Positions 15,645-23,692 of a stretch of 39,101 nucleotides of DNA are shown one piece after another. The position numbers and the translations under genes are program-made. How positions within the stretch are numbered: the first letter of the stretch is position 1; each line of letters begins with the position of its first letter. Source of the DNA: Ignavibacteria bacterium GWC2_36_12 (GTDB lineage: Bacteria > Bacteroidota > Ignavibacteria > Ignavibacteriales > Ignavibacteriaceae); contig MGZZ01000172.1 of assembly GCA_001802795.1 (NCBI GenBank), forward strand, positions 4,400-43,500, written 5' to 3'. The notes below the pieces were generated by a model. That model worked only from the letters and a program-made list of their open reading frames with translations, was not told the origin of the DNA and ran no database searches.

Positions 15645-16354
15645 AAATCTTTTAAGAAAATATTTTTATTATTTTCAAAAACTTCATTTGCTATTTCAAA
15701 ATCGGATGGTGTACCTATATCTAGCCAATGATTATTGAAATCATAACCTAAGACTTTTTTATTCTCACTAATTAGTTTTTTAATTAAATCCGGGAAATCA
15801 AAAAAAGCGTTGAAGGGTATATGATCTAATGTTTCCTTCTTAAATGCATAAACTCCCATGCTAACTGTATAATTAAGAACAGGTTTTTCAATATAATTTA
15901 CCACACCTTTATTTTTTAGTTCAAGAACGCCAAGATTAATTTTGACAGGTTTTTTGTATGTAGCTATGGTACACAAGGCATTATTATTTTTATGATATTC
16001 AAAAAACTCACCAAAATTAAGGTCTGTTAAAACATCTCCATTCATTACGATAAAATTATCTTCAATTTCGTCAGGGTTAATAAGTTTTAATGGTCCCGCA
16101 GTACCCATAGGCTTATCTTCGTAAGAATATTTTATGTCCAGGTTCCATTTTTTGCCATCATTAAAAAAGGCGCTTAATAATTCTTTAAGATGCCCGACAG
16201 CCAAAATAATTTTTTTACAGCCATAGTATTTTAATTGTTTTATCACGATTTCCAATATCGGCATATCACCGATTGGCATTAGTGGTTTAGGAAGTACTGT
16301 GGTATAAGGTTTTAATCTTGTACCCTTACCACCTGCTAAAATTATTACTTGCAT
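15641..16354 (-). CDS. Sugar-1-phosphate nucleotidyltransferase
   Basis: A 237-residue single-domain enzyme with the signature LAGGKGTRLKPYT (about residues 6-18), the catalytic-lysine region PKPLMPIGDMPILE, the metal-binding NGDVLTDLN and a late HWLDIGTPSDFE. It lacks the C-terminal beta-helix of bifunctional enzymes. It activates a sugar-1-phosphate with an NTP, giving an NDP-sugar. It is coupled by a 4-bp overlap to an SDR epimerase/reductase gene downstream, so the NDP-sugar probably passes to that enzyme. GDP-mannose or GDP-heptose type chemistry (HddC/ManC-like) fits the size, but specificity is not decided by sequence. Confidence 0.9.
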   Translation of the reverse strand: MQVIILAGGKGTRLKPYTTVLPKPLMPIGDMPILEIVIKQLKYYGCKKIILAVGHLKELLSAFFNDGKKWNLDIKYSYEDKPMGTAGPLKLINPDEIEDNFIVMNGDVLTDLNFGEFFEYHKNNNALCTIATYKKPVKINLGVLELKNKGVVNYIEKPVLNYTVSMGVYAFKKETLDHIPFNAFFDFPDLIKKLISENKKVLGYDFNNHWLDIGTPSDFEIANEVFENNKNIFLKDL

Positions 16355-16472
16355 ATAATTATAAATAGTTAATGTAAAATTTTAATTATTTAAATCTCTC
16401 CTAAATGAAAGCCTTAATAATTGTGAAGTTGCTTTCGATTTGTCATTAAAACATTTTTATGAACCCTCAGAC

Positions 16473-17609
16473 TCAATTGGAGTTTTTAATTTCAGTTACA
16501 GTTTCAATTAGTTTCCATGCTAAAGTTTCAGGATCGTGGTTTTTTTCTACATACTCTCTGCATCTAATACGCAAATCTTTATTGGGTTCGGAATCAATTA
16601 TTTTTTTTATTACGTCAGGAAGATTATCATAAGAATCAGCTACTATTCCCAAGTTATATTTTGTTATCAAATTATTGGGGTTAGCATTTCTAGTCGTAAT
16701 TACAGGTGTACCTGCTGTCCATGCTTCAAGGAATGTCATTGGAAAACCTTCAAGATGTGAAGTATTCAATAGTGCTATTGCATTCGACACAAATGGTAAG
16801 ATATCAGATTTTTTTATGTAACCAACGAATTCAACGTTTCTTAAAATTTTTAATTCCTCTAAAGCATTTAGGCTAACCTTGTCTATATTCCCTGTGGGCT
16901 TTCCTGTAATTTTAAAATTTATATCAGGAAGAAATCTAGCAATAGGAACAAGTGCAGCTATATTTTTTTCATATCTGAAATTACCCATCCAGGCAATATA
17001 TGACCTATGATTTCCATTCATAGTTATCAGATCCTTCTTCATGTCAAATGGAGGGTCTATAATAACAATTTTTTTCTTAGGAAATTTTTCTTTCAAAGCT
17101 TTATACTGATATTCATTTTGACATACGAAAATATCCGTACTTCTTAAAGCAATGGAATATATCACCTGGGCTCTTTTACCCATATTCTTCTTTATTCTAT
17201 CATCCACATCTCTATCACTTCCAATCCGATAAACAAAAGTTTTACCAAGAATTTTAGAAGCTAGGGCTCCCATAAATGTCAAATAGGTTGCTCCATCCTG
17301 TATAATGATATCGGGATTGTATCTTTTTATTGCCTTCAAAAAGTTTGGCAATGTATAATAAAAAAATCTCAGAACAGGAATTCCTTTCTTAGGATCATAA
17401 CTTTCAATGATATCAAAATCCAGTTCTTTATTGATAAATTTTTTTGCGCCTTCCCAGGTAAGAACACCAATTTTATTACCGGTCTTTTTAATTCCTTCTA
17501 TCCAGGAAATCCATTCATTAGCTATTCCTCCAGCAGGGAAGTCATCGTCTTTTAACAAATGAGGTACATCAAAGTCAATATATAATATCTTAATTTTATT
17601 TTTTGTCAT
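16473..17609 (-). CDS. Family 4 glycosyltransferase
   Basis: A 378-residue GT-B enzyme. It opens with KILYIDFDVPHLLKDDDFPAGG, a segment seen in GT4 proteins with a glycine-rich acceptor loop (shown here as residues 6-18 and 19-28). The donor domain has WMGNFRYEKNIAAL, VGYIKKSDILPFVSNA and LEGFPMTFLEAWTAGTPVI, with the conserved E-x7-E pair. It follows the deacetylase gene by 26 bp in the same orientation and is followed by a 118-bp gap before the nucleotidyltransferase gene. It adds one sugar of the repeat unit at the cytoplasmic membrane face; the sugar is unknown. Confidence 0.9.
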   Translation of the reverse strand: MTKNKIKILYIDFDVPHLLKDDDFPAGGIANEWISWIEGIKKTGNKIGVLTWEGAKKFINKELDFDIIESYDPKKGIPVLRFFYYTLPNFLKAIKRYNPDIIIQDGATYLTFMGALASKILGKTFVYRIGSDRDVDDRIKKNMGKRAQVIYSIALRSTDIFVCQNEYQYKALKEKFPKKKIVIIDPPFDMKKDLITMNGNHRSYIAWMGNFRYEKNIAALVPIARFLPDINFKITGKPTGNIDKVSLNALEELKILRNVEFVGYIKKSDILPFVSNAIALLNTSHLEGFPMTFLEAWTAGTPVITTRNANPNNLITKYNLGIVADSYDNLPDVIKKIIDSEPNKDLRIRCREYVEKNHDPETLAWKLIETVTEIKNSN

Positions 17610-17635
17610 ACACTAAATTTTTATTTCTGAGCCTT

Positions 17636-18613
17636 TTAAACCAAAGATTGTTTAAGATATCCGGCGGCTTGAGTAAGAGTCAAAGATCTCATATTATTCA
17701 TTTTTATAAACTTAAATGTTTTCTCAAGTATCAGCCAAACCTTTTTGTAATTTTCAATATTGTTGGAAAAAGGACTACAATTCAATGCTAACTCCGAAGA
17801 ATGTAAAAATAGATTTATTATAAGTTTTTTATTTCTAATCTCACTTTTTATCATTATTTCATTAAAGTCTTCTGAAAATTCTGGATTTAAAGATAACAAC
17901 CTTCCGATCTTAAATTTGTTACCGATTTTTTTACCGAGTGTTTCTTTTCTGAAGAAACTTTTCTTAAAAAAATTTGAAGGATAATAAACAGAAACAGGTA
18001 TCTCAAGTAAGGAATTACCATGAGAACCTTTCCAAAGGTATGGTTTCATTGATTTATTATCAAAATCAGGGCCACCGTTTTTTTTCCCCTTATATAAACT
18101 ATAATCTTTTAAAGGTACTACAGTTGTATCAACCACAAATTTATTTTTTATAAGCCAATCAATACTTCTTTGATCTATACCAAATCTTCCGGCCCTATGG
18201 GAAGTCGGATAAATGCCATAGTTTTGTTTAATTTTTTCTTTAAGATTTTCGGCTTTCTCTTCAAATAGACTGTCCGGCAATTCTGATTGGTAAGCATGTA
18301 TCCATTCTAAATCCACATCTCCGTTGTTATTTTTTCTTTGAAAAGGGGGAGTGGACCAGGAATGCAGATGATGGCCAATTTCACATTTTTGAGAGTCAGA
18401 AATAGGTTTTAATATTGAAACAGCCTCCTCTCGTGTAGCACACTCATAGCTTAGCAAATACGTAGGAATAATATCATATTTTACACATAGATCTTGGAAC
18501 CGCGGAATTTCTTTCATATTATCTAATTTTATTACTTCGGGTTTGTACCAAGCATCATCTGACTCAGTATCAACTGTGACTATGAATACTGGAGAATATG
18601 TTTTATCATTCAT
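17636..18613 (-). CDS. Polysaccharide deacetylase-family protein (NodB-like), intact copy
   Basis: A 325-residue protein of the carbohydrate esterase 4/NodB fold. FIVTVDTESDD (about residues 10-20) holds the catalytic Asp, EIGHHLHSW (about 79-87) the metal-binding histidines, HRAGRFG (about 138-144) the motif 3 Arg, and NLFLHSSEL (about 270) the late His. The set supports a metal-dependent deacetylase acting on N- or O-acetyl groups, although no secretion signal is visible, so it may act on cytoplasmic lipid-linked intermediates. Its ATG directly abuts the TAG of a decayed glycosyltransferase gene. A second, broken copy is at 19353-19905, so this is the surviving member of a tandem duplication. 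Confidence 0.85.
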   Translation of the reverse strand: MNDKTYSPVFIVTVDTESDDAWYKPEVIKLDNMKEIPRFQDLCVKYDIIPTYLLSYECATREEAVSILKPISDSQKCEIGHHLHSWSTPPFQRKNNNGDVDLEWIHAYQSELPDSLFEEKAENLKEKIKQNYGIYPTSHRAGRFGIDQRSIDWLIKNKFVVDTTVVPLKDYSLYKGKKNGGPDFDNKSMKPYLWKGSHGNSLLEIPVSVYYPSNFFKKSFFRKETLGKKIGNKFKIGRLLSLNPEFSEDFNEIMIKSEIRNKKLIINLFLHSSELALNCSPFSNNIENYKKVWLILEKTFKFIKMNNMRSLTLTQAAGYLKQSLV

Positions 18614-19364
18614 CTATTTAATCTTCATAAATTTAGTGTTTGAGGAAATCTGTAATAATTCCATAAAAATATCTGCAATATTATTTAATGAATATTTTTC
18701 TATTCCAGAAAATGAGAATTGTCTCTCATCTATTAGTATCTCCTTTAAGGCGTTGTATATTGAATCAGGATTATCTATATCTGCAGCAATACCAACATCC
18801 ATCTCTTGCATAAAATTATAAGTCGATGAATTAAGAGGGGTAACAGCTAAAATTGGTTTTCCGATTGTTAAATAATCAGTAAGCTTATATGGCACACAAT
18901 CACTATGATCTTCACCTTGCGATAAGCATAATATATCTGCACCTTTCATATAACGTGTAAGCATTGAATAACTTATTCTCTCATGTTCGAAGATTATGAC
19001 GGTTAAATTTAATTTTTTTATTAGTTCCGTATCTTCTTCGAGCATTTTACCAAAAACATGAATGGATACTTTATTCTTTAATTTATCATTGCCCAAAAAG
19101 TTTTATAGTGGTTCAAATATATAATTTAATCTTCTTTTACCATAAAAATTTCCCGCATATATCATAACTTTTTTATCCTTTTCAAAATACAATGGATTTA
19201 CAATTCTCCTTAGTAGCAACGGGTTAGGTATAACAAATGATTTTTCATTTATATTGATTCCTGTTTTTAATTTTATGTATCCTTCCTTCGTTTCCTGGGT
19301 ATTAAAAATTACTACCTTCGCTTTTTTTAAGATTATTTTTTCGAGAAACCAATTATATTTTTTT
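18614..19364 (-). pseudogene. Family 4 glycosyltransferase remnant (C-terminal part, paralogue of 20941-22140)
   Basis: Reading the - strand from about 19364 gives KKYNWFLEKIILKKAK, NEKSFVIPNPLLL and KKVMIYAGNFYGKRRLNYIFEPL, aligning residue for residue with the middle of the intact GT4 at 20941-22140. An in-frame TAA (19103-19105) interrupts it where the paralogue has Lys. The same frame then continues from a TTG (19096) through KVSIHVFGK, YMKGADIL, CVPYKLTDYLTIGKPILAV to a TAG at 18614. The N-terminal acceptor domain is absent: upstream the sequence turns into a deacetylase fragment at an A-rich junction (19358-19367). The piece from 19096 could make a 160-residue donor domain, but this is most likely a decayed gene. 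Confidence 0.8.
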
Positions 19365-19905
19365 GCCCAAACCGTCTTTTTTAACGAAATGTTTTGTTAA
19401 AAGGTTTACCGGACTATAAACGGAAACGGGTATTTCAATTAAATAATCGTTAAAAGAATTTTTCCATAAGTGTGGTAAATGTGCACTATTGCTGAAATTG
19501 AGACCCCCTTTTTTTTCTCCTCTTTGCATCGAATAATCTTTTAAAGGGTATATAGAAGAATCAACCTCAAATTTATTTTTAATAAGCATGGAGCCAATCT
19601 AAGTCTATATCTCTTCGGATGTTTTCTTTTTGAAAGGGGGGAGTAGACCATGCATGTAAGTGATGACCAATTTCACATTTCTCAGCTTCCGAAATCGGCT
19701 TTAAAACAGAAACAGCTTCTTCACGTACTGCACACTCATAAGTTAACAAATACGTTGGAATAATATTATATTTTTGGCATAATACCTGAGAGCGAGGAAT
19801 TTCTTTTACATTATCCAATTTAATAGTTTCTGGTTTCGTCCATGCATCGTCAAATTCGGTATCAACTGTTACAATGAATATGGGAGAATATTTAGTATCA
19901 ATCAT
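19353..19905 (-). pseudogene. Polysaccharide deacetylase remnant (paralogue of 17636-18613)
   Basis: The start (ATG 19905) and first 108 residues are intact: FIVTVDTEFDDAW and EIGHHLHAW match the intact copy. At LHAY (about 19579-19590) the frame breaks. About 45 residues of the intact protein, including the HRAGRFG motif, are missing, and the match resumes in another frame with LIKNKFEVDSS. The break lies at the shared sequence GCTTAT, consistent with a deletion between short direct repeats. The second piece (19353-19589) runs to LGKKI, where it joins the glycosyltransferase remnant. Its start overlaps the stop of the GNAT gene by 8 bp, showing it once was in the operon. The catalytic site is incomplete, so no activity is expected. 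Confidence 0.82.
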
Positions 19906-20785
19906 TTTGTTGTCTATAAATTTTTTGTTTAATCTTTTTCCAGTAAGAAATTTTCCAGAATTTGAAATACATACTTATTTTCTTTTTTTGCTTTCTAATA
20001 ACCTCGCTACTATCCAGAAATATTTTCCCTTTATACACACCATATATGCTGGTCACTCCTCCGTCAAATGAATAATATTCATTTTCACAAGCATATCGAA
20101 CCAATTCCGTAAATAGATATATTCCAAATCCAATCTTTGTTCTTTTAGTCGCAATGTTATCTGCAAAAATTGATTTTTTGTCATCTATTAAAGACGAGAT
20201 TGCTACAACCTCCTTATCATAAATTAATGTAGCTGTTTTAAGCCAGTCTTGTGGTAAGCCCGGATTATTTTTAGCCAATAAATCTATCAATTCTTCACCG
20301 GAAAGATGTTCTGGCAATTTAAGTTTATTATAATACTTTATAAAATATTCTTCATTAAAAGGAGAGTATTCAAATATCACAGGGTATTTTTCTTTATAAA
20401 CCGGGTAAGACTTAGAAGTTGGAAAACGCTCATGTGCCCTACGCGGAGATCTCTTGGTATTTCTTTCTAAAAAATCCTGAAAGGAATCGGTTTTCAAATA
20501 CCAAAATACTCTTCTTTGAATATCGTTTTTACTGTCATAAGGACCGTTAATAAGGTTTTCTGTCTTTATTATAACCTTGTTTATATTGTTTGTATAAATA
20601 AGCGCAGGACAAAACTCATTCAAGGGATTTGAAAAAAGATTTATTGTCCCATCTTTACTCTTTTTGAGATAGAAATATCTCTTATCAAAATCAATATTAA
20701 AACTATAATGCCATATATTTTTATAGACATTTAAGTCATACTCTTTAACGATTTCAGCAGCTTTATTAGGAGATATCTTTTCCAT
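19898..20785 (-). CDS. GNAT/FemAB-like acetyltransferase, putative
   Basis: A 295-residue soluble protein with a GNAT-type pattern in its second half: DKEVVAISSLIDDK (beta strands) and NIATKRTKIGFGIYLFTELVRYA (the acyl-CoA-binding region, about residues 207-229), then YSFDGGVTSIYGVYKGKIF near residue 245, resembling the late FDxGG and FK.. elements of FemAB/GNAT enzymes in polysaccharide loci. It probably transfers an acetyl or other acyl group onto an amino sugar of the repeat unit. It sits between the intact GT4 (20941) and the deacetylase remnant, overlapping the latter by 8 bp. Assignment rests on visual motif matching only, so the class is moderately supported and the substrate is unknown. 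Confidence 0.65.
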   Translation of the reverse strand: MEKISPNKAAEIVKEYDLNVYKNIWHYSFNIDFDKRYFYLKKSKDGTINLFSNPLNEFCPALIYTNNINKVIIKTENLINGPYDSKNDIQRRVFWYLKTDSFQDFLERNTKRSPRRAHERFPTSKSYPVYKEKYPVIFEYSPFNEEYFIKYYNKLKLPEHLSGEELIDLLAKNNPGLPQDWLKTATLIYDKEVVAISSLIDDKKSIFADNIATKRTKIGFGIYLFTELVRYACENEYYSFDGGVTSIYGVYKGKIFLDSSEVIRKQKKKISMYFKFWKISYWKKIKQKIYRQQND

Positions 20786-20940
20786 GTTAAATAGGCTTTT
20801 GTTTTACAAATAAAAAGTTTGTTTTTTTTCTTCCGACTTGAAATAACGATTTTTTTAGGATTTGTGAATTAGCTTAAAAAATTCTCATATGTAGATTATC
20901 AGACAATTATTTGCAGTGTTTATGAGGCATTATTTCAGTA

Positions 20941-22140
20941 TTAACTGATAATAATTTTATAATAATATTCCGCTGTATTTTTTAATGAATATTTTTCTGT
21001 GCCGGCGAAGGAAAAATTTCTTTCATCAATTAATAATTCTTTTAATGCATTATATATAGAATTTGTATCGTCCATATCAACTGCGATCCCGCAGTCTACT
21101 TCCTGCATCAAATCATAGGTCGCTGAATTAAAAGAAGTAACTGCTAAAATCGGTTTCCTGATAGTTAAGTAATCAGTAAGCTTATAAGGCACACAATCAC
21201 GGTGGTCATCCCCCTGTGATAAGTACAATATATCCGCACCTTTCATATAGCTTGCCAGTAAAGAATAATTTGTCCATTTATGTTCAGTTATTATTTTGGA
21301 CAAATTTAATTCTTTAATTAAATCTGCATCTTCTTCATGTATTTTACCAAATACATGGATGGAAACTTTATTATTTAACTCACCATTATTGAAGAGGTGT
21401 TTAAGCGGTTTAAATATATATTTTAACCTTCGATTACCATAAAAATTTCCTGCATATATTATAACTTTTTTGTTCTTTTCAAGATATAATGGTTCAGCTC
21501 TTTCTTCACATAAATATGGATTAGGAATAACAAAAGATTTGTTCTCTATAGCAAATTTAAGTTTTTGCTTAAAATACTTATTTAAAGCTGTTTGAGTATT
21601 AAATATCACATATTTAGCATTTTTCAACAGCAACTTTTCAAAGAACCAGGTATATCTTCTCTTAAACCATGATACGTCATAATCATCTGCTAAAACCCAT
21701 GGGTCTTGATAGTCTATTATTAAATCAATTTTGAAAATAAAGCTTAATAAATATGCTGTCAGAAAAGGAGAAAAGGGGGGACCTGTAACAATGATAGTAT
21801 TAATTTTATTTTTCCTCACAATTTTTATTCCTTTGACTAAAGCAGGAATTATCCAGGCAGAATAACGGTCAATAGGAAATACTCTAAGAATTATCCGGTT
21901 TATAATTTTAGTTATTATTTTTTCATTGTCTTGATACCTTGGAAAATATCTGGTTCTATATATTTCCCCTCCATAAACGAGAGTTTCATCTTTTTCGGGA
22001 AGATATTTTTCTTTAATTGTAAGAATATTTACCGTATTAAATTTATTTGAAAAATATTTTGAAAATAGATTGTATCTTTTGGCACCAACGCCATTGCTTG
22101 GGAAAAAATGATAAGAAATAATCAGGCACTTTTTTTCCAT
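20941..22140 (-). CDS. Family 4 glycosyltransferase (intact copy)
   Basis: A 399-residue GT-B protein. It opens with LIISYHFFPSNGVGAKRYN, the FPP/S..GVG..R..N acceptor-side pattern of many capsule GT4 enzymes, then ITGPPFSPFLTAYLLSFIFK. The donor half has IYAGNFYGNRRLKYIF, YMKGADILYLSQGDDH and CVPYKLTDYLTIRKPILAV, the last being the nucleotide-sugar-binding region. Its start overlaps the end of the flippase gene by 19 bp, indicating translational coupling. The donor half is duplicated in the remnant at 18614-19364. The 155 bp between this gene and the next (20786-20940) show no feature I can support. Confidence 0.9.
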   Translation of the reverse strand: MEKKCLIISYHFFPSNGVGAKRYNLFSKYFSNKFNTVNILTIKEKYLPEKDETLVYGGEIYRTRYFPRYQDNEKIITKIINRIILRVFPIDRYSAWIIPALVKGIKIVRKNKINTIIVTGPPFSPFLTAYLLSFIFKIDLIIDYQDPWVLADDYDVSWFKRRYTWFFEKLLLKNAKYVIFNTQTALNKYFKQKLKFAIENKSFVIPNPYLCEERAEPLYLEKNKKVIIYAGNFYGNRRLKYIFKPLKHLFNNGELNNKVSIHVFGKIHEEDADLIKELNLSKIITEHKWTNYSLLASYMKGADILYLSQGDDHRDCVPYKLTDYLTIRKPILAVTSFNSATYDLMQEVDCGIAVDMDDTNSIYNALKELLIDERNFSFAGTEKYSLKNTAEYYYKIIIS

Positions 22141-23582
22141 CTATGCTCCAATCCAAATTTTCTGGAAATCTTAAACAAAAACATGTCTGTCTCTTCAAAA
22201 TGAAAACGACTTATAATTATTAAATATAGAATTATATATACAGTGCCAAATAACAATGCTGTTACGACATCATTTAAGTTTAGTAAACTACCTGCAAACA
22301 AAATTGGCACGCAAACCAGGCCGGCAAGGATTATTGTAAATATTTTTCTCCAGTAGAATAGTTCTTTTAAATTTATATTATATATTTTTAAAATTATATA
22401 ACCGAAATAAATCACGAATAGAGTTTCCATAAAAACGAAGGCAATTGCGGGACCTAAAAACCCTATAAAATAATAAAGCAGATACAAAACGCCCATATGT
22501 ATTATTGTATACAAAATATGACCAACAAGTAAGTGTCTGTTTTTATTTTTTACACGTATCGGTATACCCATCTCGAAACACTGCAACAGAAAAAAACCGA
22601 GATAAATCTGGAACAGCGAAACCGAGCCGAGATAATCTTTTGTAAATAAAACTTTTATGATAAGCTCGGCATAGTAAAGTTGCAGATAAAAAAGAGGCAC
22701 TAATAAAAAAAGATATAATATATTTGCGCGCTTCCATAAACTAAGTGCATGAAGCGGTTCGTCTTTGACTTTTTCTGCCATATCTGGAAATATTACATCG
22801 GCAATCGAGGTTTGAATTATGCTAATTAAAGGTACCCTTTGACTTCCTATTGCATACAGAGCCAGTGCACTAGGCCCTAAGTTAGTAGAAATAACAATCT
22901 TACTAACATCACTATTAAAATCAACAAGCAGACCTGCTAAACCTAAAGGTACGATGTAAACAAGTTGTTCCTTAAGAAATTTATAGTCTAATTTCAGGAC
23001 AAGTAATTTCTTATAAATTGTGTATGAAATGCTGAATAGCAGTCTTAAAAATTCAAACAAGATTACCGTATATAATATAGAAATTACATCTTTAGTTAAA
23101 TAAGCAGTCAGTACGACAAAAATTACTCTTAGAACAGCAAAGATTAAGGAGTAGTAGAAAACATAACTGGATTTTTTCTGGCTGAGCCAGAAAGCTTCAA
23201 GAAAATCAAAGTTTTTGGTAAATATGAGATAAACCAGAAGTAAGAAAAAAAAATTAAATGAAGATGCATTTATTATTGTACTTTTAAAAACAAAAACTGC
23301 AATAATGCCTATTAAACAAGTAACGAGTTCCAAAAAAATTGTGTTGCTAACGTAGTATTTAATTCCATTTGGATTCTTTGAGATAAAGTAGAGAAGATTA
23401 TATTTAATTGAGAATGCAATGAAAGTTCCTAGTAAAGAAGCATAAACAAAAAATTCTTTATACTGTCCATATAATTCGCGGTCTATAATTCTTACTAAGA
23501 ATATTGGCGTTAAAAATTGTACTGCAAAATTTAATAATTTTGATATTGCTAGTATTGTAACTCTGTTTGTGCGGGATGACAT
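22122..23582 (-). CDS. Lipid-linked oligosaccharide flippase (Wzx-like, MOP superfamily)
   Basis: A 486-residue protein with about twelve to fourteen membrane spans. The N terminus is typical: NRVTILAISKLLNFAVQFLTP then FLVRIIDRELYGQYKEFF, and the LGPSALALYAIGSQRVP segment of the polysaccharide biosynthesis (MOP) family is near residue 240. It would move undecaprenyl-linked repeat units across the inner membrane for polymerisation by the Wzy-like protein. It overlaps the GT4 gene downstream by 19 bp. The ATG start at 23582 opens the first amphipathic helix. Confidence 0.9.
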   Translation of the reverse strand: MSSRTNRVTILAISKLLNFAVQFLTPIFLVRIIDRELYGQYKEFFVYASLLGTFIAFSIKYNLLYFISKNPNGIKYYVSNTIFLELVTCLIGIIAVFVFKSTIINASSFNFFFLLLVYLIFTKNFDFLEAFWLSQKKSSYVFYYSLIFAVLRVIFVVLTAYLTKDVISILYTVILFEFLRLLFSISYTIYKKLLVLKLDYKFLKEQLVYIVPLGLAGLLVDFNSDVSKIVISTNLGPSALALYAIGSQRVPLISIIQTSIADVIFPDMAEKVKDEPLHALSLWKRANILYLFLLVPLFYLQLYYAELIIKVLFTKDYLGSVSLFQIYLGFFLLQCFEMGIPIRVKNKNRHLLVGHILYTIIHMGVLYLLYYFIGFLGPAIAFVFMETLFVIYFGYIILKIYNINLKELFYWRKIFTIILAGLVCVPILFAGSLLNLNDVVTALLFGTVYIILYLIIISRFHFEETDMFLFKISRKFGLEHRWKKSA

Positions 23583-23692
23583 AATAATTATTTATATGTA
23601 TTTAATAAGAAGTTAATAAGTTTTGATACATATATCCTGAATATTCCATTCTGTCTCCATTAAAATTTTTTCGCGGAGTTATCAGTCAGTTA

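Noticed and set aside
23583-23692. 8-bp inverted repeat (ATATGTAT/ATACATAT) upstream of the flippase gene
   Set aside because: Short, purely AT-rich and with a 24-nt loop, so expected by chance in this composition.
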